Assembly: GCF_013410105.1 (NCBI RefSeq)
Contig: NZ_JACCCJ010000001.1
Location: 620,001-684,000 of the forward strand
Direction: 5' to 3'
DNA length: 64,000 bases
Source of the DNA: Sphingopyxis sp. JAI108
GTDB taxonomy: Bacteria; Pseudomonadota; Alphaproteobacteria; Sphingomonadales; Sphingomonadaceae
Shown: piece after piece, positions 35,446-48,276 of the stretch
Numbering within the stretch: the stretch's first letter is position 1
Layout: every line of letters starts with the position of its first letter
Notes under the pieces: generated by a model
The model's database searches: none
Seen by the model: only the letters and a program-made list of their open reading frames with translations
What the model was told of the DNA's origin: nothing
Position numbers and translations under genes: made by a program

Positions 35446-35934
35446 ATGCGTGAAGATCGAAAAGTTGCGAAACCGGCGATCCTCTTCCTCTGCCTCGGCA
35501 ACATCTGCCGCTCGCCCCTCGCCGAAGCCGCCGCCCGTGCGGCCTTCGCGCACGCCGGCATCGACGCGGTGCTCGATTCGGCGGGGACGGGCGACTGGCA
35601 CGTCGGCCACGCCCCCGACGACCGCGCGCAGGCCGAGGCGCTGCGCCGCGGCATCGACATATCGGACCTGCGCGCGCGCCAATTGTCATCGGACGATTTC
35701 TATCGCTTTGACCTGATCCTTGCGGCCGACCAGACGAATCTGCGCGACGCGCGGGCGATCCGCCCTGGGGATGCGACCGCCGATCTCAGGCTGATGCTCG
35801 ACCTCATCCCCGGACGCGGCGGTGAGGGCGTCACCGACCCCTATTATGGCAAGGACGACGGCTTTGCGACGACGTGGGATGATGTCGCTGGGGTCGCCGC
35901 GGCGCTCGTCGCGGAATTTTCTTCCAGCGGATAA
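35446..35934 (+). CDS. Low molecular weight protein-tyrosine phosphatase
   Basis: A 162-residue phosphatase from the ATG at 35446; an in-frame ATG at 35377 gives a longer, unconserved N-terminus. The P-loop CLGNICRSP (Cys16 nucleophile, Arg22) and the general-acid Asp in VTDPYYGKDDGFATTW are both present. LMW phosphatases act on tyrosine kinases or arginine-phosphorylated proteins; the target is unknown. Its 3' end overlaps the convergent thpR gene by 91 bases. Confidence 0.94.
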   Translation: MREDRKVAKPAILFLCLGNICRSPLAEAAARAAFAHAGIDAVLDSAGTGDWHVGHAPDDRAQAEALRRGIDISDLRARQLSSDDFYRFDLILAADQTNLRDARAIRPGDATADLRLMLDLIPGRGGEGVTDPYYGKDDGFATTWDDVAGVAAALVAEFSSSG

Positions 35935-36458
35935 CGTACGACGGGGTGATAGCGCGAGCCGCCGTGGCCCATCTCGCTTTCGTACAGCGTGACATGGCCG
36001 AATTCGAACGGCGGGCTCGCGAGATCGCTGTTCATCGCCAAGAATGGGGCGACCGGCCCCGACCCGCGGTTGAGCCGCGCCAGCGTGATATGCGGCAGAA
36101 AGGCGCGCGATTCGGGTGAGACGCCAACGCGCGCGAGCAACTGATCGACCTTGCGGTGCAGCGCGGCGAGCGGCTCATGCGGCTCGACACCCGCCCAGAC
36201 CATATGCGGGCGACCCTGCCGCTCGAACAGGCCTGCCCCGGCGATGCGCGCACCGATTGCGGGGGCATGGAGCGCCCCGAGCGCCGCGGCGATATCTTCC
36301 GCCAAGTGATGATCGACCTCGCCGATGAAGCGCAGCGTCAGGTGCAATTGCTCGTCGCTCTGCCAGCGCGCGCCCGAAATGCCGTGCATCGCGGCGATCA
36401 AAAGTTGGCGGACCGGACGCGGCGGGCGCAGCGCGACGAAGAGGCGGTGCGTGGACAT
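35844..36458 (-). CDS. thpR: RNA 2',3'-cyclic phosphodiesterase (2H family)
   Basis: A 204-residue 2H phosphoesterase from the ATG at 36458 (MSTHRLFVALRPPRPVRQLL). Both catalytic HxTL motifs are present: HLTLRFIGEV and HITLARLNRG. ThpR (LigT) hydrolyses RNA 2',3'-cyclic phosphates. Its C-terminal 30 residues, a Ser/Ala-rich tail after VVRYPLEENS, lie antisense to the phosphatase gene and are probably a late extension. Confidence 0.92.
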   Translation of the reverse strand: MSTHRLFVALRPPRPVRQLLIAAMHGISGARWQSDEQLHLTLRFIGEVDHHLAEDIAAALGALHAPAIGARIAGAGLFERQGRPHMVWAGVEPHEPLAALHRKVDQLLARVGVSPESRAFLPHITLARLNRGSGPVAPFLAMNSDLASPPFEFGHVTLYESEMGHGGSRYHPVVRYPLEENSATSAAATPATSSHVVAKPSSLP

Positions 36459-36623
36459 GCCGGGCAGCATAAGCGGCGATGTTTCGGACCGCGACCCCTA
36501 ACTGTTCGCGGCATAATTGTTGCTGGAATATTGCTGATGTCCGGTTTCGCTTGAAACCCGCGGGGAAACTCCCGATATTGCTGCTTACGGCCGGTATGGG
36601 CTGGCCGGTTATGGAGATGAAAA

Positions 36624-37352
36624 ATGGCGAATTGGAACGACCCCAATATGGCGGCTTCCGGTTTCGGGGCCGGCGCGAACGCAATGGACCAGGCCGTCGA
36701 TGCCGGCCTGCGGTCGTACATGCTGTCGGTTTACAATTATATGGGCTCGGGCGTGCTGCTGACCGGCATCGTCGCGATGCTGGCGTTCAACTCGGGCTTT
36801 ACCGCCTCGCTGATCGGCAGCCCGCTGATGTGGGTGGTGATGCTCGCGCCGCTGGCCTTCGTGCTGGTGCTGAGCTTTGGCATCAACAAGCTGTCGACCG
36901 GCGCCGCGCAGGCGCTGTTCTGGGTCTACGCCGCGGTGATGGGCCTGTCGATGTCGACGATCTTTCTGGCCTTCACCGCCTCGTCGATCGCGACCACTTT
37001 CTTCGCGACCGCGGCGGCCTTCCTCGGTCTCAGCCTCTATGGTTATACGACCAAAAAGGATTTGTCGGGCTTCGGCACCTTCCTGATCATGGGTGTCGTC
37101 GGCATCCTCGTCGCGATGCTGATCAACATGTTCGTGCAGTCGACCGCGCTCAGCCTTGCGATCAGCGTGATCGGCGTGCTGCTCTTTGCGGGCCTCACCG
37201 CCTATGACACGCAGAAGATCAAGAGCATGTATTTCTATGTCCGCGGGACCGACTTTGTCGGCAAGTCGGTGATCATGGGCGCGCTGACGCTCTATCTCGA
37301 CTTCGTCAACATGTTCACCTTCCTGCTCAACCTGATGGGCAACCGCGAATAA
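36624..37352 (+). CDS. BAX inhibitor-1 / YccA family membrane protein
   Basis: A 242-residue protein with seven predicted membrane helices, from the ATG at 36624 after GGAGATGAAAA. Conserved BI-1 features are MLSVYNYMGSGVLLTGIVAM, SMSTIFLAFTASSIATTFFA, the C-terminal FAGLTAYDTQKIK and ALTLYLDFVNMFTFLL. Homologues affect ion flux and membrane-protease (FtsH) activity. Ends at a strong terminator, so it is probably monocistronic. Confidence 0.95.
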   Translation: MANWNDPNMAASGFGAGANAMDQAVDAGLRSYMLSVYNYMGSGVLLTGIVAMLAFNSGFTASLIGSPLMWVVMLAPLAFVLVLSFGINKLSTGAAQALFWVYAAVMGLSMSTIFLAFTASSIATTFFATAAAFLGLSLYGYTTKKDLSGFGTFLIMGVVGILVAMLINMFVQSTALSLAISVIGVLLFAGLTAYDTQKIKSMYFYVRGTDFVGKSVIMGALTLYLDFVNMFTFLLNLMGNRE

Positions 37353-37379
37353 GCGGACGGACAGGATCAAGTTACAACG

Positions 37380-37414
37380 GAGCCCGGCGGAGCGATTCGC
37401 CGGGCTCTTTTTTT
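37380..37414 (+). terminator. Rho-independent terminator of the BI-1 gene
   Basis: A perfect 10-bp stem (GAGCCCGGCG with CGCCGGGCTC), an 8-base loop and seven T residues, 27 bases after the BI-1 stop. The stretch 37415-37540 holds nothing recognisable. Confidence 0.92.
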
Positions 37415-37540
37415 GGCGAGCGGGGCGACAGGGGCTTTCGCCCATATCTCGCGTCGGGGGCCGCGTGACGGCTCGCCCGGCCAAGCCGCAGTTCGACGAA
37501 CCACGTGTATTATTCGAACAAAACCCCTTGCCAAGCATGC

Positions 37541-37570
37541 GCTACAAATGTAGCACGCTACAAATGTAGC
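37541..37570. promoter_or_regulatory. Tandem BlaI/MecI-type operators
   Basis: Two identical 14-base palindromes, GCTACAAATGTAGC, at 37541-37554 and 37557-37570, spaced 16 bases centre to centre. The TACA-n2-TGTA core is the known recognition element of BlaI/MecI/CopY repressors. They lie 18 bases before the BlaI start, ideal for cooperative autorepression of the whole cassette. Confidence 0.88.
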
Positions 37571-37587
37571 GCATGAGGTGATTCGAA

Positions 37588-37962
37588 ATGCTGTCCAGTC
37601 TACCCCCGCGGGAACGCGAGATCGTCGATATCCTGTACGAGCGCGGTGCTTCCACGGTCACCGAGATCGGCGACGCGCTCGCCGATCCGCTGTCGGGTTC
37701 GGCGATCCGCGCGATGCTGAAGCGGCTCGAGACCAAGGGCTTTGTCGTGCGCGAGGCGTCCGAACGCGGCTTCGTCTATGCGCCGAGCGTGTCGGACAAG
37801 ACCGCGCGCAAATCGGCGCTGAGCCAGGTCGTGCGCGTCTTCTTCAACGGATCGGCGACCAGCGCAGCCGCGGCGCTGCTCGGCATGCAGGACGAGATGA
37901 CGGGCGACGAACTCGACGAACTTGAAAAAATGATCGCCAAGGCGCGCGAAGGGAGAGGGTGA
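37588..37962 (+). CDS. blaI: BlaI/MecI/CopY family repressor
   Basis: A 124-residue winged-helix repressor: LPPREREIVDILYERGASTV, TEIGDALADPLSGSAIRAML, KRLETKGFVVREASERGFVY and a C-terminal dimerisation region ending DELEKMIAKAREGRG. BlaI proteins are normally inactivated by cleavage triggered by the partner BlaR1 protease. The N-terminal region matches that family through the LKRLETKGF hinge. The stop TGA overlaps the ATG of the next gene by one base. Confidence 0.93.
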   Translation: MLSSLPPREREIVDILYERGASTVTEIGDALADPLSGSAIRAMLKRLETKGFVVREASERGFVYAPSVSDKTARKSALSQVVRVFFNGSATSAAAALLGMQDEMTGDELDELEKMIAKAREGRG

Positions 37963-39677
37963 TGCTGACCGCCGCCATGTTGCTGGGCCTCGCCTGGAAA
38001 TCCGTCGTCGTCGCGGGCGTGACGCTCGGGCTGCTCCGCCTCGCGCGGGCACGTTCGGCGGGCGAGCGGTCGATGATCGCGCATGCCGGGCTCGCGGCGC
38101 TGCTCGCCTTGCCCGCCGCGATCCTTTCGCTGCCGCAATGGGCCCCGCTGCCCGCGAGCTGGTTCGCCGCGCCGGCGGTGGAGATGGTGACAACCGGGGG
38201 ATCGGCGATCGATCCGGCCCCCGCCACGACTTCAGTCCCTGTCGTGGTGGATACGGCCGGATCGACGCCGATCGTAATGGCATGGAGCGACCTTGCCCCC
38301 TTTCTCTACCTTGTCCCGCTCGCGTTGCTGTCGGGAGTGATGGCGCTGGCGGTGGTGCGGCTGTTCGCGATGCGCCGCCGCGCGGAGATATTGGTCGAAG
38401 GATCGTGGCTGTCGGCGCTCGCGGAGGCGCAGCGGCGCATGGGGTTCAAGCATGGCACCGCGCTGCTGGTCAGCAACGAGCTGCGCTCGCCGATCAGCTG
38501 GGGCGTGCTGCGCCCGACGATCGTGCTGAGCCCGAAGGCCGTCGCGGCGGCGGGCGAAGCCGAGGCGATCATCGCGCACGAGCTGGCGCATGTTGCGCGG
38601 CTCGACTGGGCAAAGCTGCTTGGTGCGCGCGTTGCCTGTGCGGTCTTCTGGTTCAATCCCCTGGTGTGGATGCTGGCGCGCGAAAGCCATCAATTGCGTG
38701 AGGAAGCCGCCGACGACGCGGTGCTGATGGCCGATATCGACGGTCCCGATTATGCGACCCTGCTCGTCGGTGCGGCGCGCCACGACAATCAGGGGACGCT
38801 GCTCGCCGCGCATGGCGTCGCGCCGGGCAAGGACAGCCTCAAACGGCGGATCACGCGTGTGCTCGACGGCAGCCTCCGGCGCGGCCCCGCGAGCGCAAGC
38901 TGGATATTGATGAGCCTCGTCGTACTGGCCGGCGTCACCGCGCCGCTCGCCGCCTTCTCGGCGACGGCCAAGCCCGAGGCGGCGACCGGCGTCCACACGG
39001 TTGCCGCCTCGACCACCACGAAGACGGCCGTGACTTCGCAGGCGGTTGCGGTTGCGAAAAACGCTGCGGTCGAGGGGAGTGCGACGGCGACGTCAAAGCC
39101 GCTGACCGCCGAACAGCTGGTAGGGATGCGCGCGGTCGGCGTGACTCCCGAATATGTCGAGAAGCTGCGCGAGAATGGCGGGTCGATGGATGCCGACGAC
39201 ATCATCTCGGCCAAGGCAAGCGGGATCGATCCTGCCTACATCAGGCAGATGCGCGCCATCATTCCCGGCGCCGGTTTCGACGATCTGGTGGGCGCTCGCC
39301 ATGTCGGGGTCGATGCGGCATTCGCACGCGACATGCGCTCGCACTTTCCGGGGGTCGGCATCGACGATCTGATCGCGCTGAAGGCGATGGGGGTCGACTG
39401 CGATTTCGTCACCGAGATGAAGAGATCGGGCGTGAAGATGCGCGACGCCGACGACGCAATCGAACTGCGCGCGACGGGCGGGGTCCGCCCGGTGGCGAGG
39501 GCTCGCGCCGCGGCGACGCCGCAGCCGGTCGCGAGGGCCGTCCGCGGCGGCGACGTCGCCGTCGTCGACATGGAACGCGGCGTGATCGAGGCGCGCCGCG
39601 CCGACGGCCGCACCGCCCGGATCGAATTCCCGGCAATGCCCCAGCCTCCGGCGCCGCCGCCGTCCCCGGACGACTGA
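37962..39677 (+). CDS. M56 (BlaR1-like) membrane protease with C-terminal 28-residue repeats
   Basis: A 571-residue protein. The N-terminal half has membrane helices at about 5-28, 40-58, 110-135 and 312-333, and the M56 zinc site His206-Glu-Leu-Ala-His210 (AIIAHELAHVARLDWAKLLG), with acidic ligand candidates in LREEAADDAVL. There is no penicillin-binding sensor domain. Instead residues 384-505 contain four repeats of about 28 residues of the form LxxxRAxGVxxxYVxxMR followed by a D-D pair. The C-terminus is arginine-rich then proline-rich (PAMPQPPAPPPSPDD). It probably cleaves BlaI upon a signal sensed by the repeat region; that is inference. Confidence 0.9.
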   Translation: MLTAAMLLGLAWKSVVVAGVTLGLLRLARARSAGERSMIAHAGLAALLALPAAILSLPQWAPLPASWFAAPAVEMVTTGGSAIDPAPATTSVPVVVDTAGSTPIVMAWSDLAPFLYLVPLALLSGVMALAVVRLFAMRRRAEILVEGSWLSALAEAQRRMGFKHGTALLVSNELRSPISWGVLRPTIVLSPKAVAAAGEAEAIIAHELAHVARLDWAKLLGARVACAVFWFNPLVWMLARESHQLREEAADDAVLMADIDGPDYATLLVGAARHDNQGTLLAAHGVAPGKDSLKRRITRVLDGSLRRGPASASWILMSLVVLAGVTAPLAAFSATAKPEAATGVHTVAASTTTKTAVTSQAVAVAKNAAVEGSATATSKPLTAEQLVGMRAVGVTPEYVEKLRENGGSMDADDIISAKASGIDPAYIRQMRAIIPGAGFDDLVGARHVGVDAAFARDMRSHFPGVGIDDLIALKAMGVDCDFVTEMKRSGVKMRDADDAIELRATGGVRPVARARAAATPQPVARAVRGGDVAVVDMERGVIEARRADGRTARIEFPAMPQPPAPPPSPDD

Positions 39678-39791
39678 CGCCCGACCGTTCATCCGAACGC
39701 GCCGACGATTAATCGAAACCTTGTTTGAAAAATGCCGCTGCGGCGGCGAGCGATGACGCTCGCCTGGCGCACGGAGGGAGGAGTGCACCAA

Positions 39792-40538
39792 ATGAAGGCT
39801 TTGTATTTTGCAGGCGGCGCCGCGTTGCTGTCGATCTTCGCCTGTTCGGCGCCGACCGCCGCCGCCGATCCGCTGGTGCTGACCGATGTGCGCTGGGTTG
39901 CCGAGCCCGCGAGCGGAAAGAAAGGCGCCCCGCGCATTCGCATCCAGCACAGGAAGTCGAGCAGCGACCAGACGTTCGACGGCTCGCGGTCCTATTTTGC
40001 GAAAGCCGAAGTTGCGCTCTCGCGCGAGACGCCGGGGCCGGTCCGCTTTGAGGTCGCGCACGACGCCGGCACCTTGTCGTGCACCGGCACGCTGACCCGC
40101 GCTTTCGACGGGGGTGGCGAATGCCGCTTTACCTCCGATCCGGCGTTCGAAAGGGCGCTGGGCGAACGCGGCCTCGCGCCCGAGCAGCGTTCGAGCTTGC
40201 TCGCGATGCTGCTTGTCGACGCGTCGATCGAACTCGCCGACGGGCTGACGCGCGAAGGCGTGCGACCGAAGGACGCCGATGACCTGATCGCCGCCGCCGC
40301 GCTCGATGTGCGGCCCGAATATGTGCGCGACCTCAGGTCCGAGGCGCTCGTGCTGACCGATGTCGAGGATGCGATCGCTTGCAAGGCGCTGGGCGTTGAC
40401 GGCGCTTATGTCCGCGGGCTCGCCGCGGCGGGATACCGGAAGCTGACCGCCGACGAGGTGGTCGGCATGAAGGCGCTGGGCGTGACGGGCGAATATGCGC
40501 AGGCGATGAACCGCGCGGCGGGGGGACAATCCAAGTGA
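39792..40538 (+). CDS. Secreted protein with the same 28-residue repeats
   Basis: A 248-residue protein from an ATG at 39792 with GGAGGAG nine bases upstream. It has a signal peptide (MKALYFAGGAALLSIFACSA then PTAAAD). Residues about 28-115 form an unrecognised beta-rich domain with Cys residues in TLSCTGTL and GGECRF. The C-terminal third contains three copies of the repeat found in the upstream M56 protein: DLIAAAALDVRPEYVRDLR, AIACKALGVDGAYVRGL and VVGMKALGVTGEYAQAM. Probably a periplasmic partner of the protease. Its stop overlaps the GTG of the TonB receptor. Confidence 0.8.
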   Translation: MKALYFAGGAALLSIFACSAPTAAADPLVLTDVRWVAEPASGKKGAPRIRIQHRKSSSDQTFDGSRSYFAKAEVALSRETPGPVRFEVAHDAGTLSCTGTLTRAFDGGGECRFTSDPAFERALGERGLAPEQRSSLLAMLLVDASIELADGLTREGVRPKDADDLIAAAALDVRPEYVRDLRSEALVLTDVEDAIACKALGVDGAYVRGLAAAGYRKLTADEVVGMKALGVTGEYAQAMNRAAGGQSK

Positions 40539-42634
40539 AACGATGGACCAGCTTTGCGGCGATTGCGGGCGCGCTTTCCACGCCGGCGCTTGCACAGGAA
40601 GCGGCCGCGCCGAGCGGCGACACGCCGCCACCCGCAGCGACCGAGGTTGCTCCCACCGCCACCACCCCCGCACGGCAAGTCTATACCCCCGCCGACTTCG
40701 CGCGCTACGCGCCCGTCAACGCTTATGACATGCTTGCCCAGGTTCCGAGTTTCCAGATCCGCGACAATGAACTGTTGCGCGGGCTGGGGCAGGCCACGGG
40801 CAACGTTCTGTTCAATGGCGAGCGGCCGTCGAACAAGGCCGACGACATGTATACGCAGCTGTCGCGCATTCCTGCCGGCAATGTGGAACGGATCGAGATC
40901 GCCGATGGCGCGACGCTCGATATCCCCGGATTGTCGGGGCAGGTCGCCAATATCGTCTATCGCGCCGACAGTTTTTCGGGGCAATTTTCGTGGAAGCCGC
41001 AGTTTCGGCCGCATTACACCGATCCGCTGTTCACCCGCGGCGACGTGTCGGTGCGCGGGCGGTCGGGCGATGTCGAATATGAGGCATCGCTGAATAACGA
41101 CGATTCGGCGCGTAGCGGCGCGGGCGGCCCGACGCTGATCTATGACAGCGCGGGCAATATCATCGAGCGGCGCAAGGATATATGGCACACCCATTATGAC
41201 ACGCCGAAGCTGTCGGGACGCATCACCTGGGATCCGGCGGGCGACACCGTCGCCAATCTCGGCGGCCATTATCAGCGCAAATATGACCGCTATTACGAGG
41301 ACGGCGTGCGTACGGGGCCGGGGCTGCCCGACAGCGTCCGCACCGTGCGCGACAATGCCGATAGCTGGAATTACGAACTCAGCGGCGACTGGCAGTTCGG
41401 CCTTGGCCCCGGAAAGCTCAAGCTGATCGGACTGCGCCGCTTCAGCCATGAACCATATTCGTCGGAAGTGGTATCGACCCCGGATGACGGCCCCCCTGCG
41501 ATCGGCGATCGTTTTGCGCAGGTGGGCGACCTCGGCGAGACGATCGGGCGCGGCGAATATCAGTGGCGGATGTTCGGAGGCGATTGGCAATTGTCGGGCG
41601 AGGCGGCGTTCAACACGCTCGATAATGTCGCTTTTATCGGCGTGCTCGATCCTTCGGGCGACTTCGTCGAACAGCCGTTCGCCGGCGGCACCGGCGGGGT
41701 GAGCGAGGATCGCTACGAAGGACTTTTGAGCTTTGGCCGCAAGCTGACCGGCAAGCTCAATTTCCAGATCGTCGCGGGTGCCGAGCACTCGACGATAACG
41801 CAGACAGGGGCAAACGGCCTGACGCGCAGCTTTTTCCGGCCCAAGGGGTCGATCTCGCTTGCCTGGACGCCGTCCGCCGATTTCGACGTTTCGGTGAAGC
41901 TCAGGCGGCGGGTTCTCCAGCTTTCCTTCTATGACTTTCTTGCCCGCGCCTTCCTCAACGACGGCAACCAGAATGAGAGCAACAACGACCTGCGCCCGCA
42001 ACAGGACTGGACCTATGAGGGCGAGATCAACAAGAAGCTCGGCCCATGGGGATCGACGAAACTGATCTTCATCTATCGCGATGTCGAGGATCGCGTTGAT
42101 GTGATCCCGGTCGGCGAAACCGGCGAGGCGGTCGGCAATATCGCGAAGGCCAAAGCGGGGGCGATCGACTGGACCTCGACCTTCAATCTCGATCCCGCGG
42201 GGCTCAAGGGAGTGCGCCTCACCACGCGCCTGCTGCTTCAGAAAAGCTCGCTGCGCGATCCGTTCACCGGCGAAAAGCGCCAATGGAGCGGTTTCACCGA
42301 CTCTGTCGTCGAGCTCGGCCTGCGTCACGATATCCCCGCGAGCGACTGGGCGTGGGGTGGCGACCTCGAATATGCCCATTACCAGCCCAATTATCGCCGG
42401 AACCAGACCGACAAGGTCTGGGAAGGGCCGGTATGGGCGTCGCTGTTCGTCGAGAACAAGGATGTGTTCGGCCTCACCGTCCGCGCCCAGGTTTCGAACA
42501 TGGTCAATGCGCGATCGAAACGCGACCGCATCGTCTATACCGGGGTACGCGGCGATAGTCCGGTTTCCTTCATCGAACAGCGCGACCGGCTGATCGGGCC
42601 GATCTTCGCCTTTTCGGTGCGCGGGACATTCTGA
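40535..42634 (+). CDS. TonB-dependent receptor-like outer-membrane protein
   Basis: A 699-residue protein from a GTG overlapping the previous stop (GTGA), so translation is coupled. Signal peptide MKRWTSFAAIAGALSTPALA, a proline/threonine linker, then a plug domain (about 50-150: YAPVNAYDMLAQVPSFQIRD, VLFNGERPSNKADDMYTQLS, IPAGNVERIEIADGATL) and a beta-barrel ending in aromatic SVRGTF, an outer-membrane C-terminal signature. No clear TonB box is visible. The ligand is unknown; its place in a BlaI/M56 operon suggests inducible uptake. Confidence 0.88.
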   Translation: MKRWTSFAAIAGALSTPALAQEAAAPSGDTPPPAATEVAPTATTPARQVYTPADFARYAPVNAYDMLAQVPSFQIRDNELLRGLGQATGNVLFNGERPSNKADDMYTQLSRIPAGNVERIEIADGATLDIPGLSGQVANIVYRADSFSGQFSWKPQFRPHYTDPLFTRGDVSVRGRSGDVEYEASLNNDDSARSGAGGPTLIYDSAGNIIERRKDIWHTHYDTPKLSGRITWDPAGDTVANLGGHYQRKYDRYYEDGVRTGPGLPDSVRTVRDNADSWNYELSGDWQFGLGPGKLKLIGLRRFSHEPYSSEVVSTPDDGPPAIGDRFAQVGDLGETIGRGEYQWRMFGGDWQLSGEAAFNTLDNVAFIGVLDPSGDFVEQPFAGGTGGVSEDRYEGLLSFGRKLTGKLNFQIVAGAEHSTITQTGANGLTRSFFRPKGSISLAWTPSADFDVSVKLRRRVLQLSFYDFLARAFLNDGNQNESNNDLRPQQDWTYEGEINKKLGPWGSTKLIFIYRDVEDRVDVIPVGETGEAVGNIAKAKAGAIDWTSTFNLDPAGLKGVRLTTRLLLQKSSLRDPFTGEKRQWSGFTDSVVELGLRHDIPASDWAWGGDLEYAHYQPNYRRNQTDKVWEGPVWASLFVENKDVFGLTVRAQVSNMVNARSKRDRIVYTGVRGDSPVSFIEQRDRLIGPIFAFSVRGTF

Positions 42635-42651
42635 TCGTTTAGGACAATCCG

Positions 42652-43029
42652 GTGACGACGCGCCGCATCAAAATCTATTTCGACGGGGGCTGCCGGCCCA
42701 ATCCCGGGCGGATGGAAACCGCCGTCGTGACCGGCGGTGCGGCGGTGGTCGTGCGCGACGCGGGGATAGGCAGCAGCATGGATGCCGAGTGGCTCGCGCT
42801 GATCGCAGCGCTTCGGCTGGCGCAGGACATGCGGCTGACCGATTTCATCCTGCTCGGCGACGCGGCGGCGGTCGTGGCGCAAGCGAACGGCACGGTGCGC
42901 GCGCGTGGCGAAGCGGCGGAGCATCTCGCCCATTTCCTGGCACTCACCGGCGACGGGCCGGTGCCCGCCGTGCGCCATATCAAGCGAACACAGAATCTGG
43001 CAGGAATCGCGCTCGCGCGCGGACGATAG
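42652..43029 (+). CDS. RNase H-like domain protein
   Basis: A 125-residue protein from a GTG at 42652, 17 bases after the receptor stop. The fold is suggested by YFDGGCRPNPGRMETAVVTG (Asp11), AEWLALIAALRLA (Glu46) and FILLGDAAAVVAQANGTVRA (Asp70), which match the first three acidic residues of RNase HI-type nucleases. The fourth catalytic Asp near the C-terminus is not evident. Similar short proteins are often annotated as reverse-transcriptase-like RNase H. Catalytic activity is uncertain. Confidence 0.75.
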   Translation: MTTRRIKIYFDGGCRPNPGRMETAVVTGGAAVVVRDAGIGSSMDAEWLALIAALRLAQDMRLTDFILLGDAAAVVAQANGTVRARGEAAEHLAHFLALTGDGPVPAVRHIKRTQNLAGIALARGR

Positions 43030-43112
43030 CGCACCGAAAGACTGTCCACGCGCATCACTTGTTGTTAAGTGCTGGTCGCCTATCCTTGGCCACCCAATGG
43101 AAGACCAGCGCG

Positions 43113-43601
43113 TTGAAGCCGACCCATCCCTTGCCTGTCCATCACAGCTGGCCGCTCTACGAGCGTGAGCGCTTTTTCGAGCTGGGGCGGCTGCACCGCT
43201 GCGAAACGCTCGATCCGATCCCCGACGTTGTGGATGTCGCCGCGCGGTTGGCGCCAGCAGCCGTCCGCGTCGGGCAATGGGAATGCGACCTCACCGACAA
43301 GGACCGGCTGAGCTGGTCGGAGGAAGTCCATGACATTTTCGGTATCCCGCGCGGCGCGGCGGTGGCGCGCGGCGAGGCCGTCGCGCTCTATGCCGAGGGA
43401 TCGCGCGCGGCGATGGAGAAACTCCGCGCCTATGCGATCCGCCATCGGCGCGGCTTTACCCTCGACGTCGAAATCTGCCCGGCGCAGGCGCCGCGCCGCT
43501 GGATGCGGCTGATCGCGGCGCCGGTGTGTGAGGGTGATCGGATCGTCCGGTTGCAGGGTCTGAAATTTCTCGTTCCGGATTCGGCTGGTCCCGAATTTTG
43601 A
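43113..43601 (+). CDS. PAS-fold protein, TTG start
   Basis: A protein of about 162 residues. No suitable ATG exists in frame near the start; a TTG at 43113 preceded by GGAAG is the best choice. Residues about 45-155 resemble a PAS_3 sensor fold: RVGQWECDLTDKDRLSWSEE, VHDIFGIPRG and RRWMRLIAAPVCEGDRIVRL, ending LQGLKFLVPD. No output domain is attached, so it may be a stand-alone sensor or adaptor. Function unknown. Confidence 0.65.
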   Translation: MKPTHPLPVHHSWPLYERERFFELGRLHRCETLDPIPDVVDVAARLAPAAVRVGQWECDLTDKDRLSWSEEVHDIFGIPRGAAVARGEAVALYAEGSRAAMEKLRAYAIRHRRGFTLDVEICPAQAPRRWMRLIAAPVCEGDRIVRLQGLKFLVPDSAGPEF

Positions 43602-43736
43602 ACCGATCGATCAACCGAGCCTGAGAAACAACCGTTCTGGCAGTATTGACTGCCGCTTTCGTTGACGCGTCTGCGGCTTCGACGCAGTCGATCATGGGAC
43701 CAGACGTTGAGGGCGCCGAAGGGCCAGCACGCCTGA

Positions 43737-46416
<2,680 letters not shown>

Positions 46417-46490
46417 GAGGCGGGAGTAATCCTCGGCGCGGGAAGCCGCAAGACGCGGCGGTTTCGGGGTGGGGATCTGACCCTTGTGCA

Positions 46491-46567
46491 CCCCGGCGAA
46501 AGCCGGGGCCGAGTGCGTAAAGGCGCAACGCTAGCGCGGGAATTCTGGACCCCGGCTTTCGCCGGGG
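46491..46567. repeat. Paired hairpin repeat, CCCCGGC-GAAA-GCCGGGG family (copy 2)
   Basis: CCCCGGCGAAAGCCGGGG at 46491-46508 and CCCCGGCTTTCGCCGGGG at 46550-46567, the same arms in the same order as at 26685. The flanks TGCA before and GCACATAT after are also partly shared with copy 1. It lies in the 207-base gap between the phosphoribosyltransferase start and the M28 peptidase stop. Confidence 0.8.
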
Positions 46568-46623
46568 CACATATCTCTATCGGCGACCTCCGGCCGAAAC
46601 CCGCCGCCTCCGCGCATCACGCC

Positions 46624-48276
<1,653 letters not shown>

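Noticed and set aside
37415-37540. Possible tRNA or small RNA in the gap before blaI
   Set aside because: No cloverleaf, no conserved T-loop sequence and no terminator found.
37541-37570. Short tandem repeat considered as a CRISPR or plasmid iteron
   Set aside because: Only two copies with a 2-base spacer and a perfect internal palindrome next to a BlaI gene; an operator explains it fully.
37962-39677. Beta-lactam sensor BlaR1 proper
   Set aside because: No penicillin-binding C-terminal domain (no S-x-x-K, S-x-N, K-T-G motifs) and no beta-lactamase nearby; only the M56 protease part is shared.
42652-43029. Reverse transcriptase or retron component
   Set aside because: Only an RNase H-like fold is visible, with no polymerase motifs and no ncRNA-like structure next to it.
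43030-43168. Possible small protein from the ATG at 43096
   Set aside because: It would be only 24 codons, overlaps the PAS gene in another frame and resembles nothing; the PAS frame has the conserved sequence.
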